From Inonotus obliquus (lineage: Eukaryota; Basidiomycota; Agaricomycetes; Hymenochaetales; Hymenochaetaceae), in NCBI GenBank assembly GCA_032164295.1, contig JAJHTX010000011.1:682001-746000 (forward strand): a DNA stretch of 64,000 nucleotides. Direction: 5' to 3'. Within the stretch, counting starts at the first letter, position 1; every line of letters starts with the position of its first letter. The translations under genes and the position numbers were made by a program. Under the pieces are notes generated by a model that saw nothing but the letters and a program-made list of their open reading frames with translations, was not told the origin of the DNA and made no database searches. Shown here in pieces: positions 14,269 through 25,564 of this stretch.

Positions 14269-15748
14269 CGCGTTCGGTCGGTCTCTCGCGCGGCTAATTG
14301 ATGACGTAATCCCCGTTCACTCCTTTGGTCTTGGGTCTTGGGTCTCAACTGAAAAGTTGACAACAGACTAGTACTCAAACTCAGCCTTGACGACGGGCAA
14401 CAGCGGGGAGAGGTGAGGAGGCAGGTGAGCAGCGGCCTGCAGACCCTTCTTGTCCTAGTCGTTGGCTTTTAATGTGCTGCTCGGCACGATGGAACCTCAA
14501 GGCTCACGGCACAACAACGTCAGGTTTGTTTTCACATAAAGGCACTATAAAACAATGGGCCTTGCCTCATGGCGAGTCAAGTCGGCTCATCTCCTCCTGC
14601 GTGGGTCAGATATCTATTATTGTCTATTCAATGCACTGCTATACCTCTAGACCATCCGTATCAGTGATTCAGTAGCATTCAGTACCCTTCTCGTTCCTGC
14701 GAAGCAACTTGGCATTGGTCGTGCCATCACTTTCTAGGACATCCTTTCTGCCTCGTTTCGTTCTTACCGCCCCTCAGATGCCTTTCAAGTCGCGTGTTAT
14801 GCTCGACGGTGGTCAAACTTCTCTTCTTTTCTGACCCGCAGAACGATTCTTTGATTAGAAGGTTGATGGACATTGATATTTACAAGTACCAGCTCCTCAT
14901 CACGTTTGGGGTGAGGCATCGATGGTGCAAGATATGCGCTCACTACGGAGAGCCTCATGTTCCGCCATCATTGCATCCTCTGCTCCAAGTTCTTCGTTCG
15001 GGTGCTTTAGTACCCAGAGTAGGTGAGTACATATACATTGATCCTCGCTTCAGATTCTAACAAACGCATAGATCTTGGAGCCTTGGTGTGACGTCGCGAA
15101 CAAGGGAGGTTCAGATGATATCAGGGCCACTTCAACTATCAGGTGATATTGAGGAGATAGCTGATATTCAATGAATGTCGGCGACCAAACTCCGTCGTGG
15201 TTTGCACCTCGAATTCGACAGTCGGTACTCGGTACTCTTCTGCTTGCTCTGGACTTATCTTGCTTGCCCTGATGCGGTCATCTTCACTAGACAATATATT
15301 CCACATAATAATCGGTGCACCAAATCCGTGTCGCGAATGACTTTCCGACTTCAGAATCATAAATAAAACTCAAGAACACATTCGGATGGACAATAAATCC
15401 GATTTCTTACTCACAATAACGCAAGCTTTCGAGTATAAAATCCTCTTTTCACTTTGCGATCGTGATGCGAACGGGAAAGTAGTGACTTGACCAGCTAGAC
15501 AATGGAATTGTCCTGCTGAAAAAGGAAATACTCATTGTGCCATGACGCAATGACTCGTCGATCATAAAGCTTAATTCTTTCTCCTTCCCCCGGAGGGCAG
15601 CAATAAAATGTGCTGCATTGCACAACAATATAGCAAACAAGGACGATTCGGTTATTATCCGAACTATTCGATACGCGTCAACGCACAAATACATTGTACA
15701 TGCATATGCAGTATACTACTCAATTCAATTCATAGTACAGTCAAAGCT
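14269..15748. other. Intergenic region upstream of SEC2, no gene seen
   Basis: About 1.5 kb holding the SEC2 promoter side and the 3' side of the CsbD-like gene. Frames at 14472-14675, 14794-15060 and 15175-15366 are isolated, short and without recognisable domains. Confidence 0.45.
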
Positions 15749-17033
15749 TTAGAAATTCCGCCCATGTGCACCGACAGTCGGGTCAACACCAGCAGTAGCG
15801 CTCGCAGGTCCAGTACCACCAAGAATTCCGCCAGCCTTGTCCCTCCTCGCACCAGCCATCCCTTCCAACCTCTCCGCCTCCCTCTGATCAGTCTTCGCCA
15901 CTCCCTTAGCCTCTCGTTCCAAACCTTTCGCTTTCATCGATTCGTTTCCTAGAAGTGTACCACCCGCTTGTTGGATTTTCCCGAGAATGACGTTGGGTTG
16001 ACCTGAACTTGAAGATGTGCCTGTTGTACGAGTTCCGGGTCCTGCGAGGCCTGTATTTGGGCCAGCTGTGTTTGCACCGACGGGTTGTTGGTTATATGCT
16101 CCAGTTCCGCGTCCGGTTCCTTGCTGTGCACCTGGGTGCGTGGTTCCAGCAGCTCCGCCAGTCCCTACGGCGGTTCCAATTCCATGATGAGGAACTGTTG
16201 GACCTCCCGTCTGACCGACGTTGGGAGCGGTGGTGGTAGTCCCGGTAGGACCAGTACCACGTCCGAACCCATCTGCATTTGTCGTATTACGCGTGTCATG
16301 GTGACCACGACCGAGTGGGTGTCCTTCGGTTTGGTTAGCAAGCTTGCCACCTTCGTATGTTGCACCAGCCTCCATAGCGCGTACAGGTCCTCCACCCGCG
16401 TGGTGCCCCGTAGTACCCGTCACGCCCGGACCCTGGTTCGCATAGGTTTCGTTTTGATTTGGACCAGTCGTCGTGTCATGTTCGTATTGATCATCGTGTC
16501 GACCGGTGTTCTGTCCTCCGTGAGTGAGTTTCTCGCCCTCGTATACCGCGCCAGCCTCAGCCGCACGATTCTTTGCTCCCGGTCCTCGATGACCACGCCG
16601 GTCAAGTGTATGCGGCTGATTACCGTATTGATTCTGATCGTGCGTCGTTGACGAATCGTATTGGCCTTGACCAACACTAGCACCAGTAGCGCTTGGACCT
16701 TGTCCTTGACCGTACGCAGCGCCTTGGTCCGTTCGGCCAGGATGCGTGGGGGGTGGTAAATTCTCTTGAAGATGTTGTTGTTGTTGTTGACTCGGAGCTG
16801 AAAAGTCACCACCCTGAGCGTTGGCGTTTGAGTTGTCAAATCGACTTTGGATGCCGCCATAAGCAGGTTCGGAGCCTAGTGCACCAGGTCCATTCACATG
16901 GCTATTCGTAGGGCGCATGTCGGAGTTCTGGTTTTGGTTGTACTGTTTGATCAAGGTGAATGTGGTCAGAATATCTCGATTGGACAAAGATACGAGAAGT
17001 ACTCACGTTTTGCTGCTCGGCTTGAGTGGTCAT
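15749..17033 (-). CDS. CsbD/LEA-like low-complexity stress protein
   Basis: Two exons (17033-17007 and 16942-15749) give 406 aa beginning MTTQAEQQN. Most of the chain is Gly/Gln/Asn/Thr-rich and disordered, with a repeated hydrophilic unit seen as RAAEAGAVYEGEKLTHGG and RAMEAGATYEGGKLA. Near the C-terminus stands a conserved amphipathic block, GKIQQAGGTLLGNESMKAKG, then LEREAKGVAKTDQREAERLE, which resembles CsbD-like and LEA-type stress proteins. A CAA run at 16774-16789 encodes polyglutamine. A smaller relative with the same C-terminal block lies just upstream at 17547-18437. A role in desiccation, osmotic or heat stress is inferred from composition only. Confidence 0.7.
16774..16789. repeat. 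TTG trinucleotide microsatellite (polyglutamine)
   Basis: Five consecutive TTG units lie inside the CsbD/LEA-like gene and read as CAA codons on the minus strand, giving a short glutamine run. Confidence 0.8.
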
Positions 17034-17546
17034 TATATCAATTCACGAGTAAGTAGGATATAGTAGACGTGTTCTAAGTCAGAAAGTAAATGTAGCAAAG
17101 GTTCCGTTGTCTCAGTTCTTATAGTGGTCCTGACTTGCGAAGTGATCGAACCGGACTCCGCTGAGAAGTAAGTTGGAGACTATGACATAGTCAATGATCG
17201 AGCCCAGGCACCAAGTTTGTATGGTTATCCACAGACGGGGTCATGGCAATCAGTATATGTGGATAGACTCTGCTTGGGCGGGCAAGCTCCGAGCACTGCG
17301 CAGTAAGCAGTACAGTAAAGGTGACTGTGACCATAAGCCGATTCCCGAACGATGAGAGCATGACGCTATGGTGACATGGTGGCGCAAAATCATTCAGACC
17401 GTTTGCACTTGTTTACGAGTGCGAACCTTCTTCCTTCCAGGCGAGAGCTTGTTCACATCCAGGAGAAATAATCATGAAGAGGGTATTACATGTATTGGAT
17501 ACATCCATATAGGTGTTAATATTGGGATTCATACGCCTTTGTGAAA
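17034..17546. other. Spacer between the two CsbD-like genes
   Basis: About 510 bp, expected to hold the promoter of the larger CsbD-like gene and the 3' UTR of the smaller one. No coding sequence or clear control element was recognised. Confidence 0.45.
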
Positions 17547-18437
17547 TTAATATACTCCACCGCGAGTGTTACTACCAGCACCACCGAGTTCGTTCACATT
17601 CGTGGCTCCTGCGCTATGGTTTTGACTGCCGAGGTATTTGTGATCCGGGTGTGCACCATGCGCAACTGCGCGCTCACGTCTTGCCAACGCAGCCTTCTCA
17701 AGACGTTCAGCTTCACCCAGCTCCGCAGCTTGAACTTTCAAAGCTTGCGATTCGCTAATAGAAATAGAAATATCGTGTTAGAGATGTGTGTTCAATGACG
17801 GTATAGTAGGCATAGAGACTCACTGTTCCCTTTCTAAACCCTTTTGCTTGAGGCTCTCGCTTCCGAACATCGTACCAACAGCGGACTCGACCTTGCCGGC
17901 CATGCGATTACCTGCTCCACCGGTTTTGGGGCGTACAGGATTTCCAGATGCATCATTTTGTGGTGCCATGGCATAATTGGCGGCACCGGTTGTACCACCA
18001 CCACCACCACCACCACCACCACCGTAACCCTGCTGCTCGTATGGATTATTATTGCTCACAAATTGATCGTTCCTACCTCCTGCCATGGCATTGTAACCGC
18101 CGGGAGCGTTGGAGGAGGGGTTGAGCGGGTCGTTTTGAACATCTCCGTCCCTGCGCGAATGGGCGCCCTGCTGATGGGTGCCCAGTTGATGGGTTCCCTG
18201 CTGATGGGTTCCCTGCTGATGGGTTCCCTGTGGATGGGTGCCCGTGGCGCCTGTTACACCAGGTGCGTTGTTGTACCCCGTACCAGTGGTATCATTGTGT
18301 CCAGTATCGGCACTAGGGTAGCCTGTGTTGGCCGTATTCGTATTGGTCTATTCGAAACGTATAGTTAGGTCAGACCACCAAACGAGAATAAAATGAGAAC
18401 ATACATCTCGATTTTTGTTGTGTTTGAAGAGAGGCAT
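17547..18437 (-). CDS. Second CsbD/LEA-like protein with tandem GTHQQ repeats
   Basis: Three exons (18437-18405, 18347-17824 and 17754-17547) give 254 aa starting MPLFKHNKNRD. A Thr/Asn/Gly-rich N-terminus leads into five tandem GTHQQ-type pentapeptides, then a run of ten glycines. The conserved block is GKVESAVGTMFGSESLKQKG, then an alanine/glutamate-rich helix (AAELGEAERLEKAALARRE) ending NTRGGVY. The block aligns with GKIQQAGGTLLGNESMKAKG of the next gene downstream, so the two are probably paralogues. The function is unknown beyond a likely stress-protective, disordered nature. Confidence 0.72.
17994..18023. repeat. CCA trinucleotide microsatellite (polyglycine)
   Basis: About ten consecutive CCA units read as GGT codons on the minus strand and form the glycine run of the second CsbD-like protein. 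Such runs are prone to length change. Confidence 0.85.
18166..18240. repeat. 15-bp coding minisatellite, five units
   Basis: Five tandem 15-bp units of the form CCCTGCTGATGGGTG, with a few substitutions between units. They encode the GTHQQ pentapeptide repeats of the second CsbD-like protein. The unit is a multiple of three, so gain or loss keeps the frame. Confidence 0.9.
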
Positions 18438-19048
18438 GTTAGGAATTATCAACGATTGAGATAGTAGATGTTGATGAGTTGGAGAGTTGTTTAGTTTCTA
18501 TCCTCTCCTGACCATCCATCCTCTATTTATATTTTTTCCAGTGCTAGTGGTCAAGCTCGGCGCCATCATTGATACTAGCAGTGAGGATTCTGGCATGACG
18601 TTGGTTTGGAGTCGAACTGAAGGAGATAGGCACAGGACACGGGACCAAGAATAAAGTCACAGCATCACATCCTGTCACATGCATGGTGACGTTTAGGACT
18701 TTGCCGGTGCCGGAGCATCAACTGTCGGATCACCCGGCGTTCCTTCTTTACTGCTACAATTAACTCACTGCATGCATAACACAATTTCATGATGAGTGCA
18801 TGTACCAAGAGGTCCGTTTGAGCCCGTTCGTACAGTCTTGGCGACGGGAACAGCTTGTGAGTCTACAGACTCACTGCACACATGTCGACCCTTCTGTCCA
18901 TGGCGAATGGAAAGGCTTGAAGTTGAAGCCTTGCTCAGAGTTGTCTCCCCTTTTGACGTCGGTCTCACATCTTGACTACCAAGAAGGCTGAAAAGTACTC
19001 TGGATCTGGGCCCTTTTGTTTCTCTTCCCTTCGACTCCTTTCACTGAC
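18438..19048. other. Divergent promoter region, CsbD-like and MFS genes
   Basis: The 611 bp lie between the starts of the minus-strand CsbD-like gene and the first plus-strand transporter. A TATTTATATTTT stretch at about 18522-18533 (plus strand) could act as a TATA element for the CsbD-like gene when read on the minus strand. Confidence 0.35.
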
Positions 19049-21352
19049 ATGGACGATAAGGACAAGAACACGAGCGAGCGTAGTGCTACTGAAGACGCGC
19101 TCGTCGAGAGCATTCCAGCTTTGGTAGAGAACAGGACACTGGATGGCAAGCAACATGCTTGGGTCGATTCGAATAATGAGGGCTCGTCGAAAGTACTGCC
19201 TCAGCCGCAGTTTAGACTATACAAACGAAGATTCCTAGGAGTATTCGGTATCGTTGCTCTGAACATTGTTGCTGGCATGAATGGCACATGGTTTGGTCCT
19301 ATAACGAACAAGAGTGCGTATGTTAAGTATTCTATGTGTTCAATGGTATTGAAGATATAGCGAAATCAGCCGCGGAAACTTTCGACATTTCGACGGCGGA
19401 GGTCAACTGGCTTGGAAACATTATACCGTGTACCAACATTGCCTTCTCGCCTCTAGTTCCCTTCGTCTGTTCATTCATTGGCCTTCGTCACTCTGTAAGT
19501 CATTGTCTAGTATGCAACACAACTGAGGAAGAATCGATAACTTATCGGACTCGTGTTTACTACTAGTTTACACTTGGCTCAGTCTTTCTACTCATCTCAG
19601 CCTGGGTACGCTTCTCGGGGACTGCAGACTCTCTTAGTTCACGACGAGCATACGGATCACTCATATCTGGCCAGGTAAGAACGCTCTGATATTGTTTTGG
19701 TGCTCTGGAATTTACTCACGATCATGAAATTTCCAAAGTTCTTAAGCGCGATCCCGCAGATACTTTTCCAGGTCCTCGCACCGAAGTTTTCTGAAGTATG
19801 GTTTGATCAAAATGGACGAACGACAGCAACGATGATTATGTCTGTTGGTACGTGCCTCAAATCACTTCACCTCCCCTGGGAAAGAATGCGTTATGCATTC
19901 ACCTGCTTGTTGAATAGCGAATCCAGTTGGAGCTGCACTTGGTCAACTCCTATCGCCCATGTTTGACGACGTCCGAGATTCCGTTCGTGATCCGAAACTC
20001 ACTTGTCATCTCTTTGCTAATAGGATAATGGATCTCAGATATTGTTGCTTGGTATTCTCTCGACTGTTATTACCGTGTTCACTATTTTGATCTCTGATCA
20101 CCCACCTACACCGCCTTGTGAGCCTCATTTCATCCACTTCATTGTACTTTGTGTACTAATTTCCGTCTCGATTTCTCACAGCTTATTCCGGTTCACACCC
20201 GTCCCCACGCTTCATTACGACGCTACGCGCAATCTTTGGGCTACTTTCACCACCACCTCCAGAAGCAGCCGATATCCCAGGAGGCGAAAAGAATTCAGAT
20301 GGAGCGCGTACCAAGACGAGTGGGAATGGACTGACCAAGATGCCGAAAGATATACCTGTACTCGTCGATGCATACATGACTCTGCGTGAACGCGTCGATT
20401 TTGTTATCTTGACGCTTGTGTTCAGCGTGCTCGTGTCAGGGTGAGATCATGCTATGAAGGTCCGAGAAGTACGTAGAGGTGATTTACTGACGATTGACTA
20501 GTGTGAACACATTCTCGCTTCTCTCGAACGAAATATTGGACCCGTACGGCTATTCAGAGAGCACAGCTGGTTTAATGGTAAGCTCATCCCTCACCAACAT
20601 TCCTTCCTTCTCAAGCTGATTCTCATATCTCACTTTTTCAAGGGAGCAGCTCTCCTGCTCTCGGGGATCGTCGCCGCTTTCGTGACATCCCCGATCTTCG
20701 ATCGCGTACTTACGCATCATCTAGGCCTCTCCGCGCGCATCGCCGTACCTATCATTGCTGCCTGCTGGGTCTCGCTCATCTGGGCCGTACGTCCAAATAA
20801 CACTGGGGCTCTCTATGCTATCTTTGTCATTATTGGCGTATTCTCCGTTAGCATGTTACCAGTTGCGCTTGAGCTAGGGTGCGAACTTACGAGGAATAGT
20901 GATGCGAGTTCTGCGCTTTTGTGGTGGAGGTGCGTTTCAACGTTAGTGCTATCCTCTATCTGAATGTTGGTTGATAAGGTATTCGTTTATAGCGCGAATA
21001 TTGCAACAATTGTATTCACGTTAGGTACGACCATTGACTCTTCACCTTTCCTCACCAATGGTTCTAAATACACACCACAGTTATGCCTGCCCTGCGCGCT
21101 TCGGCAGACGCCCCGCCTCCTCTCAACATGCGTCGCTCTCTAATCTATCTCGCTAGTTGTATCTGCGGCGGAGCTGTCTTCATCCTCGTCTTCCGTGGAG
21201 AGCAGCGTCGGCGTGCGAAGGATGCTCGAATCGCCGCTGAAGCTGATGAAAGTCGAGTGGTCGACAGTCCTGATGTCGAGCGGGCGGAATCTGGAGCTAC
21301 GGGAAGGAATCCGTTCAGGTTCCTTGGGAAGAAGGAAGAGACCAAAGGCTAG
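19049..21352 (+). CDS. SLC49/FLVCR-like major facilitator transporter (copy 1)
   Basis: Multi-exon membrane transporter starting MDDKDKNTSERS at the first true ATG and ending FLGKKEETKG. Exon pieces include QPQFRLYKRRFLGVFGIVAL, STAEVNWLGNIIPCTNIAF, FLSAIPQILFQVLAPKFSEV, GRTTATMIMSV, ANPVGAALGQLLSPMF, AARIAVPII-type and RPNNTGALYAIFVIIG segments, and a C-terminal FILVFRGEQRRR. The NWL, GQ...PKF and RTTATM...NPxG patterns match the SLC49 (FLVCR/DIRC2) branch of the MFS, usually 12 membrane helices. Known members carry choline, ethanolamine or haem-related cargo, but the cargo here cannot be read from sequence. Intron positions are shared with the next gene, which is its tandem paralogue. Confidence 0.82.
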
Positions 21353-21951
21353 GAGCCACGAATAATACTATCCTTTCATTTCTTTGTTATGCGTTGGGAT
21401 GTCTTCATTTATTACTTTCGGGGCATGGGGCATGTGAATCTACTTGACTGCATGCGTTTCTGACCACCGGGACGTGATCGACTATTTTCCTAATTTGGAT
21501 AATCTGTTAAACGACCGACGATCGACGTTTCCGGCTAGGGATGAGGAAAAGTTCCTATCAGAGTTTGCATTTGCTCCGCATGAGTGAATTCAATCTACCA
21601 ATGTGGTTCCTTTTCTCCAGGCAGCATGGCCGCTGTCCTTCTTCTTCCCATGAAAATATCACGAGCTCGAACGCTAACCCCTGACTCTTCAAGTGTTGTC
21701 TCGTCTAATTCAGTACTTGTCGTTCAGTGGCGCGACAGCAACGCATTCACGACCTCAACCGTGCGTTTAGCTGTCTACTTCGTTGGAATCCATCAACTCA
21801 GTTTTGATCGTTATTTGAAAAAACGCCAGTTTGGTAGTGTGGTGGTGCACTGCATCGCACTAGGGAGAAGAGCTCCGACAGTACTTTGGGAGCGGTTGGG
21901 TTCGGAATTACGTCCCTTCACTCTCTTTCCCCGATTGCGACTACGGACAAG
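21353..21951. other. Spacer between the two SLC49-like transporters
   Basis: About 600 bp carrying the 3' UTR of copy 1 and the promoter of copy 2. A plus frame at 21584-21958 is unrelated to either transporter and looks spurious. No repeats flank the duplication visibly. Confidence 0.4.
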
Positions 21952-24653
21952 ATGTTGAAGGAAGGGAGTGTAGAGGGGCGTGCTGCCATCGAAGTTTCGG
22001 CTGTTGAGCTTGCTGAGGCCTCGAATGTCAATAGGCGACAATTGAATGAGCAATGCCCTGTGACCGAGTCGAATGCCACTGGGAGGCAGACGTCGGGAGC
22101 GCACCAACCGCAATTTAGGCTATACAAGCGAAGGCACGCAGGCGTACTGGCTATTATCGCTCTCAACATTGTTGCGGGAATGAGCTTGACATGGTTTGGT
22201 CCGATTGCAAACAAGAGTATGTATTCTTCTTCAATTCTTTTGTGTTTCGATTGCTCATGTTGAATGTACTACAGCATCGGATACCTTTGGAATTTCCTTG
22301 GATGAGGTCAACTGGCTTGGAAATATTGTCGCATGCACTTATATTGTCGTTGCACCTCTTGTTCCTATCTTCTGTACTCGTTTTGGTATACGCATATGCG
22401 TGAGTGCTTATAACCCTGTTGATATAAATCAGTTACCTTACTATAACCATTTCACCTTGTAGTATATGATCGGTTCGGTTTTCATGATTCTTGCGGCTTG
22501 GGTTCGCTATGCAGGGACTACACACTCCCTCAATTCGCGAGGTGAATATGCTCTGCTTATACTCGGCCAGGTATGTCTTCTTTCTCCTATCACTATGATT
22601 CCAAACCAAACCTTGACCTCTTCCTTCTTGCTTCTCTTATTCGACAATGCTGTATTCGTATAGTTCTTGGGCGCGATCCCACAAGTGGTGTTTCAAGTCC
22701 TTGCACCCAAGTTTTCCGAAACGTGGTTTGATTTGAAAGGTCGAACAACAGCAACAATGCTTATGTCTGTCTGTAAGTGTCTCCCCGCATTGTCGATTCG
22801 TAGTCTCGAATGAAACAAGAATGTTCTGATTCACTTCGTATAGCAAACCCCGTTGGGACTGCGCTCGGTCAATTGATATCACCTATGATAGGCGACGTTC
22901 GAGTGTCTGTTCGTAATAACTTGTTTATCTCCGGGCGATTTGACGTTGATCGGACATACTATCAGATTTTGATACTCGGAATTATTTCAACAGCGATTAC
23001 CCCAATCACTCTTTTGATAGGTGCTCGGCCACCCACGCCACCGTGTGAGTGTTTACTTTTATTCAGCCTTGTAAATGTTCATCGTGTTGATTCTGTTTGA
23101 CTTGTGTTTCTTTCATAGCATACTCCGGTTCTCAACCTTCGCACCATTTCTTGACCACTTTCCGAGCGATATTTGGAGCCCTAAGACTCCAGCCGTCACA
23201 AGCATCAAATTACCCTGAGAATACGTCCGCTCCAGTTTCTGCGAGTCCTGTGAATGATGCGCAGTTGGACAGCACGATATCGAATGTATCGAAGGACGGA
23301 TTAACGGCAGATGATAGCATGATTGGACCTGGTATATCTCTTATATCTCCCATCGAAGCAAGAGTAAGAACAACCGACTTTGAGAAAGGGAGGAGCGCGT
23401 CTGAAACTGCTAGTGTCGATGAGGATGCACACATGACTTTGCGGGAACGCTTCGATTTTGTTATTTTAACTATCACGTTTAGCGTTCTTGTATCCGGGTA
23501 AGTATAAGAACCTTGGTACATGGATGGATTGACTGATCATCATCTAGGGTGAATACATTTTCAATCTTGTCGAATGAAATCCTGGAGCCATATGGCTACT
23601 CAGAGGATACAGCTGGACTAATGGCAAGTTGCCTTTCTTTCCACAATTTTCTGCATCTAACACCTGTCAATTACGTTTGTACAGGGTGCAGCCCTCTTAC
23701 TCTCAGGACTCGCAGCAGCCTTCGCGACCTCCCCCCTCTTCGACCGCGTCCTCACACATCACCTCGGTCTCTCCGTTCGCATCGCCGTACCTATCATCGC
23801 CGTAGCTTGGCTCTCCCTCATCTGGGCTGTCCGTCCAAACAACACCGGCGCGCTCTATGCGATCTTCGTTGTCATTGGAGTGTGTTCGCTTAGCATGCTA
23901 CCCGTCGCCCTTGAACTTGGTTGTGAACTTACGAGGAATAGTGATGCTAGTTCCGCAATTCTTTGGTGCAGGTGCGTATATTACGTATGACCCTTTGACC
24001 CACAACGGATAATGATGGACTTACGTTATTCCACATGATAGCGCGAACATAACGAGTATAGTATTCACCCTAGGTACGTTCTTTGTTAATATCACAATCA
24101 ACCTTCCCATCATCTCGTCTCTTACATTCCATTCCATTCCATCAAACATATATTAATTAATAACACGCTTCTTTCTTACATCTCTAACATCTCTAACATC
24201 TTGCATCTTGTCTTGCATCTCGCAGTAATGTCAGCCCTCCGCGCACCTTCAGACGGATCACCACCTTTCAATATGCACCGCTCTCTCATCTATAGCGGAA
24301 CATCCATATGTTGTGGAGCGGTTTTCATTCTTATGTTCCGCGGGGAACAGAAGAGGAGGCAGAAGGATGCGAGGGTTGCTGCGGAGGCTAAGGCAGAGGC
24401 GGAGGCGGAGGCCGCTGCAGCCGTGACGACCAGTGCTGGTAGTGCTGGTGCTAGTACTGGTGTCGGCCAAGCTCAGACGAATAACACTGAAACGAGTCGG
24501 AATGATACGAATGCTCCGGTTGATGACGCTAGTAAGTCAAGGAGAAGAATACCGTTCGGGTTTATTGGTATTGGTCGAAGAAGACAGGGGAAGAATAGGG
24601 ATGAGGATGAGGATAAGGGGAACCTAAGTCCACGGCACGGACGAGTTAGATGA
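21952..24653 (+). CDS. SLC49/FLVCR-like major facilitator transporter (copy 2)
   Basis: Tandem paralogue of the previous gene, starting MLKEGSVEGRAAIEV and ending LSPRHGRVR. Matching blocks are QPQFRLYKRRHAGVLAIIAL, SLDEVNWLGNIVACTYIVV, APKFSETWFDLKGRTTATML, NPVGTALGQLISPMIGDV, VNTFSILSNEILEPYGYSED and RPNNTGALYAIFVVIG, with introns at the same places. The cytoplasmic C-terminus is longer than in copy 1 and has an alanine/glutamate-rich stretch, then RRRIPFGFIGIGRRR and an acidic DEDEDKG. Its last intron (about 24074-24224) is long for this window, roughly 150 nt, and rich in CATCTCTAA-like repeats. Divergent N- and C-termini beside a conserved core suggest specialisation after duplication. 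Confidence 0.82.
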
Positions 24654-25564
24654 TGAATCTACCCGCGGGCCACGTCCCCTCTCCCTTCTCGCTCCCTTTG
24701 TCTCCCTCTCCGTGTTCTCGCGTCCTCGCATCTCGCATCTCGCGTACTGTTTCATTTGTCTTCTCGATTACGACCTGCCATCCGTCCATCCGTTATGACG
24801 TCTTTCTCTCTCGTCTGCTCCTGTAGGTTCCGTGTACCTTAATTCCGTACGGTGTTGCGTTTACGTATCTCGTTTAGCCTCGCCTCGCCTTCTCTTGCTG
24901 TCCGTCCGTGATCCGGCTGTCTGAGTAAACTTTGCCTTTTTTCGTTCAATCTCCATTCTCCGTTCTCCGTTCCGCGTAGTTTAGCAAACGCTAAAGCATT
25001 ATCGATTCCTCATAGGATATATGCGGGTATAATGTGAAATCATAATCAATGCGAAGAAGACGAGGCGATTCGTTGTTTGAGTGTGTATATGTGTTTATTG
25101 CATAAACGTACATAATGCAGCATACAATGCGTCTTTAGGTATAACATAAACTTCGTCAAGAATCATACCGCTCGTGTAAGCCAATTGAAAAAAAACAACG
25201 TGAAAATTGAAAAGAACTCGTGAACAATCGTAGATTGATCGTGATGAGTGATGGAGTGGGTTTTTGTTGTAATCTCGCTACAAGCGGGATACTGTAAGAA
25301 TGTAAGAAGATATCGGGAAGGAGGACGAAAGTAAAGTGGATAAATAGCGGTCGACTGAGCAACCGGAAAGTGTAACGAAAAATGCGATGTGTAAATGCGA
25401 TATGATTTGTATGCGAATGCGAGGATCAACCTGGTATGAAGATAAGAGGAAAATTGCGGCTAATATGATATGAATGGTGTGTTGATCCGTTATCAGCGAC
25501 CTCGCTGGTGTAGAGAGAAAACGGGACAGATACCAAAAGTAAGAAGAAGAAAGTGTAAAAAAAA
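24654..25564. other. Convergent 3' region, no gene seen
   Basis: This lies between transporter copy 2 (plus) and the kinase (minus), which end toward each other. The first 350 bp are strongly pyrimidine-rich on the plus strand (CTC/TCG/TCT runs) and the rest is AT-rich, as in UTRs. Minus frames at 25156-25604 overlap one another and look spurious. Confidence 0.45.

Noticed and set aside
16009..16651. Plus-strand frames of 76 and 188 codons opposite the first CsbD-like gene
   Set aside because: They are shadows of the Gly/Gln/Thr-rich minus-strand protein. Their composition mirrors its repeats and they lack convincing gene context.
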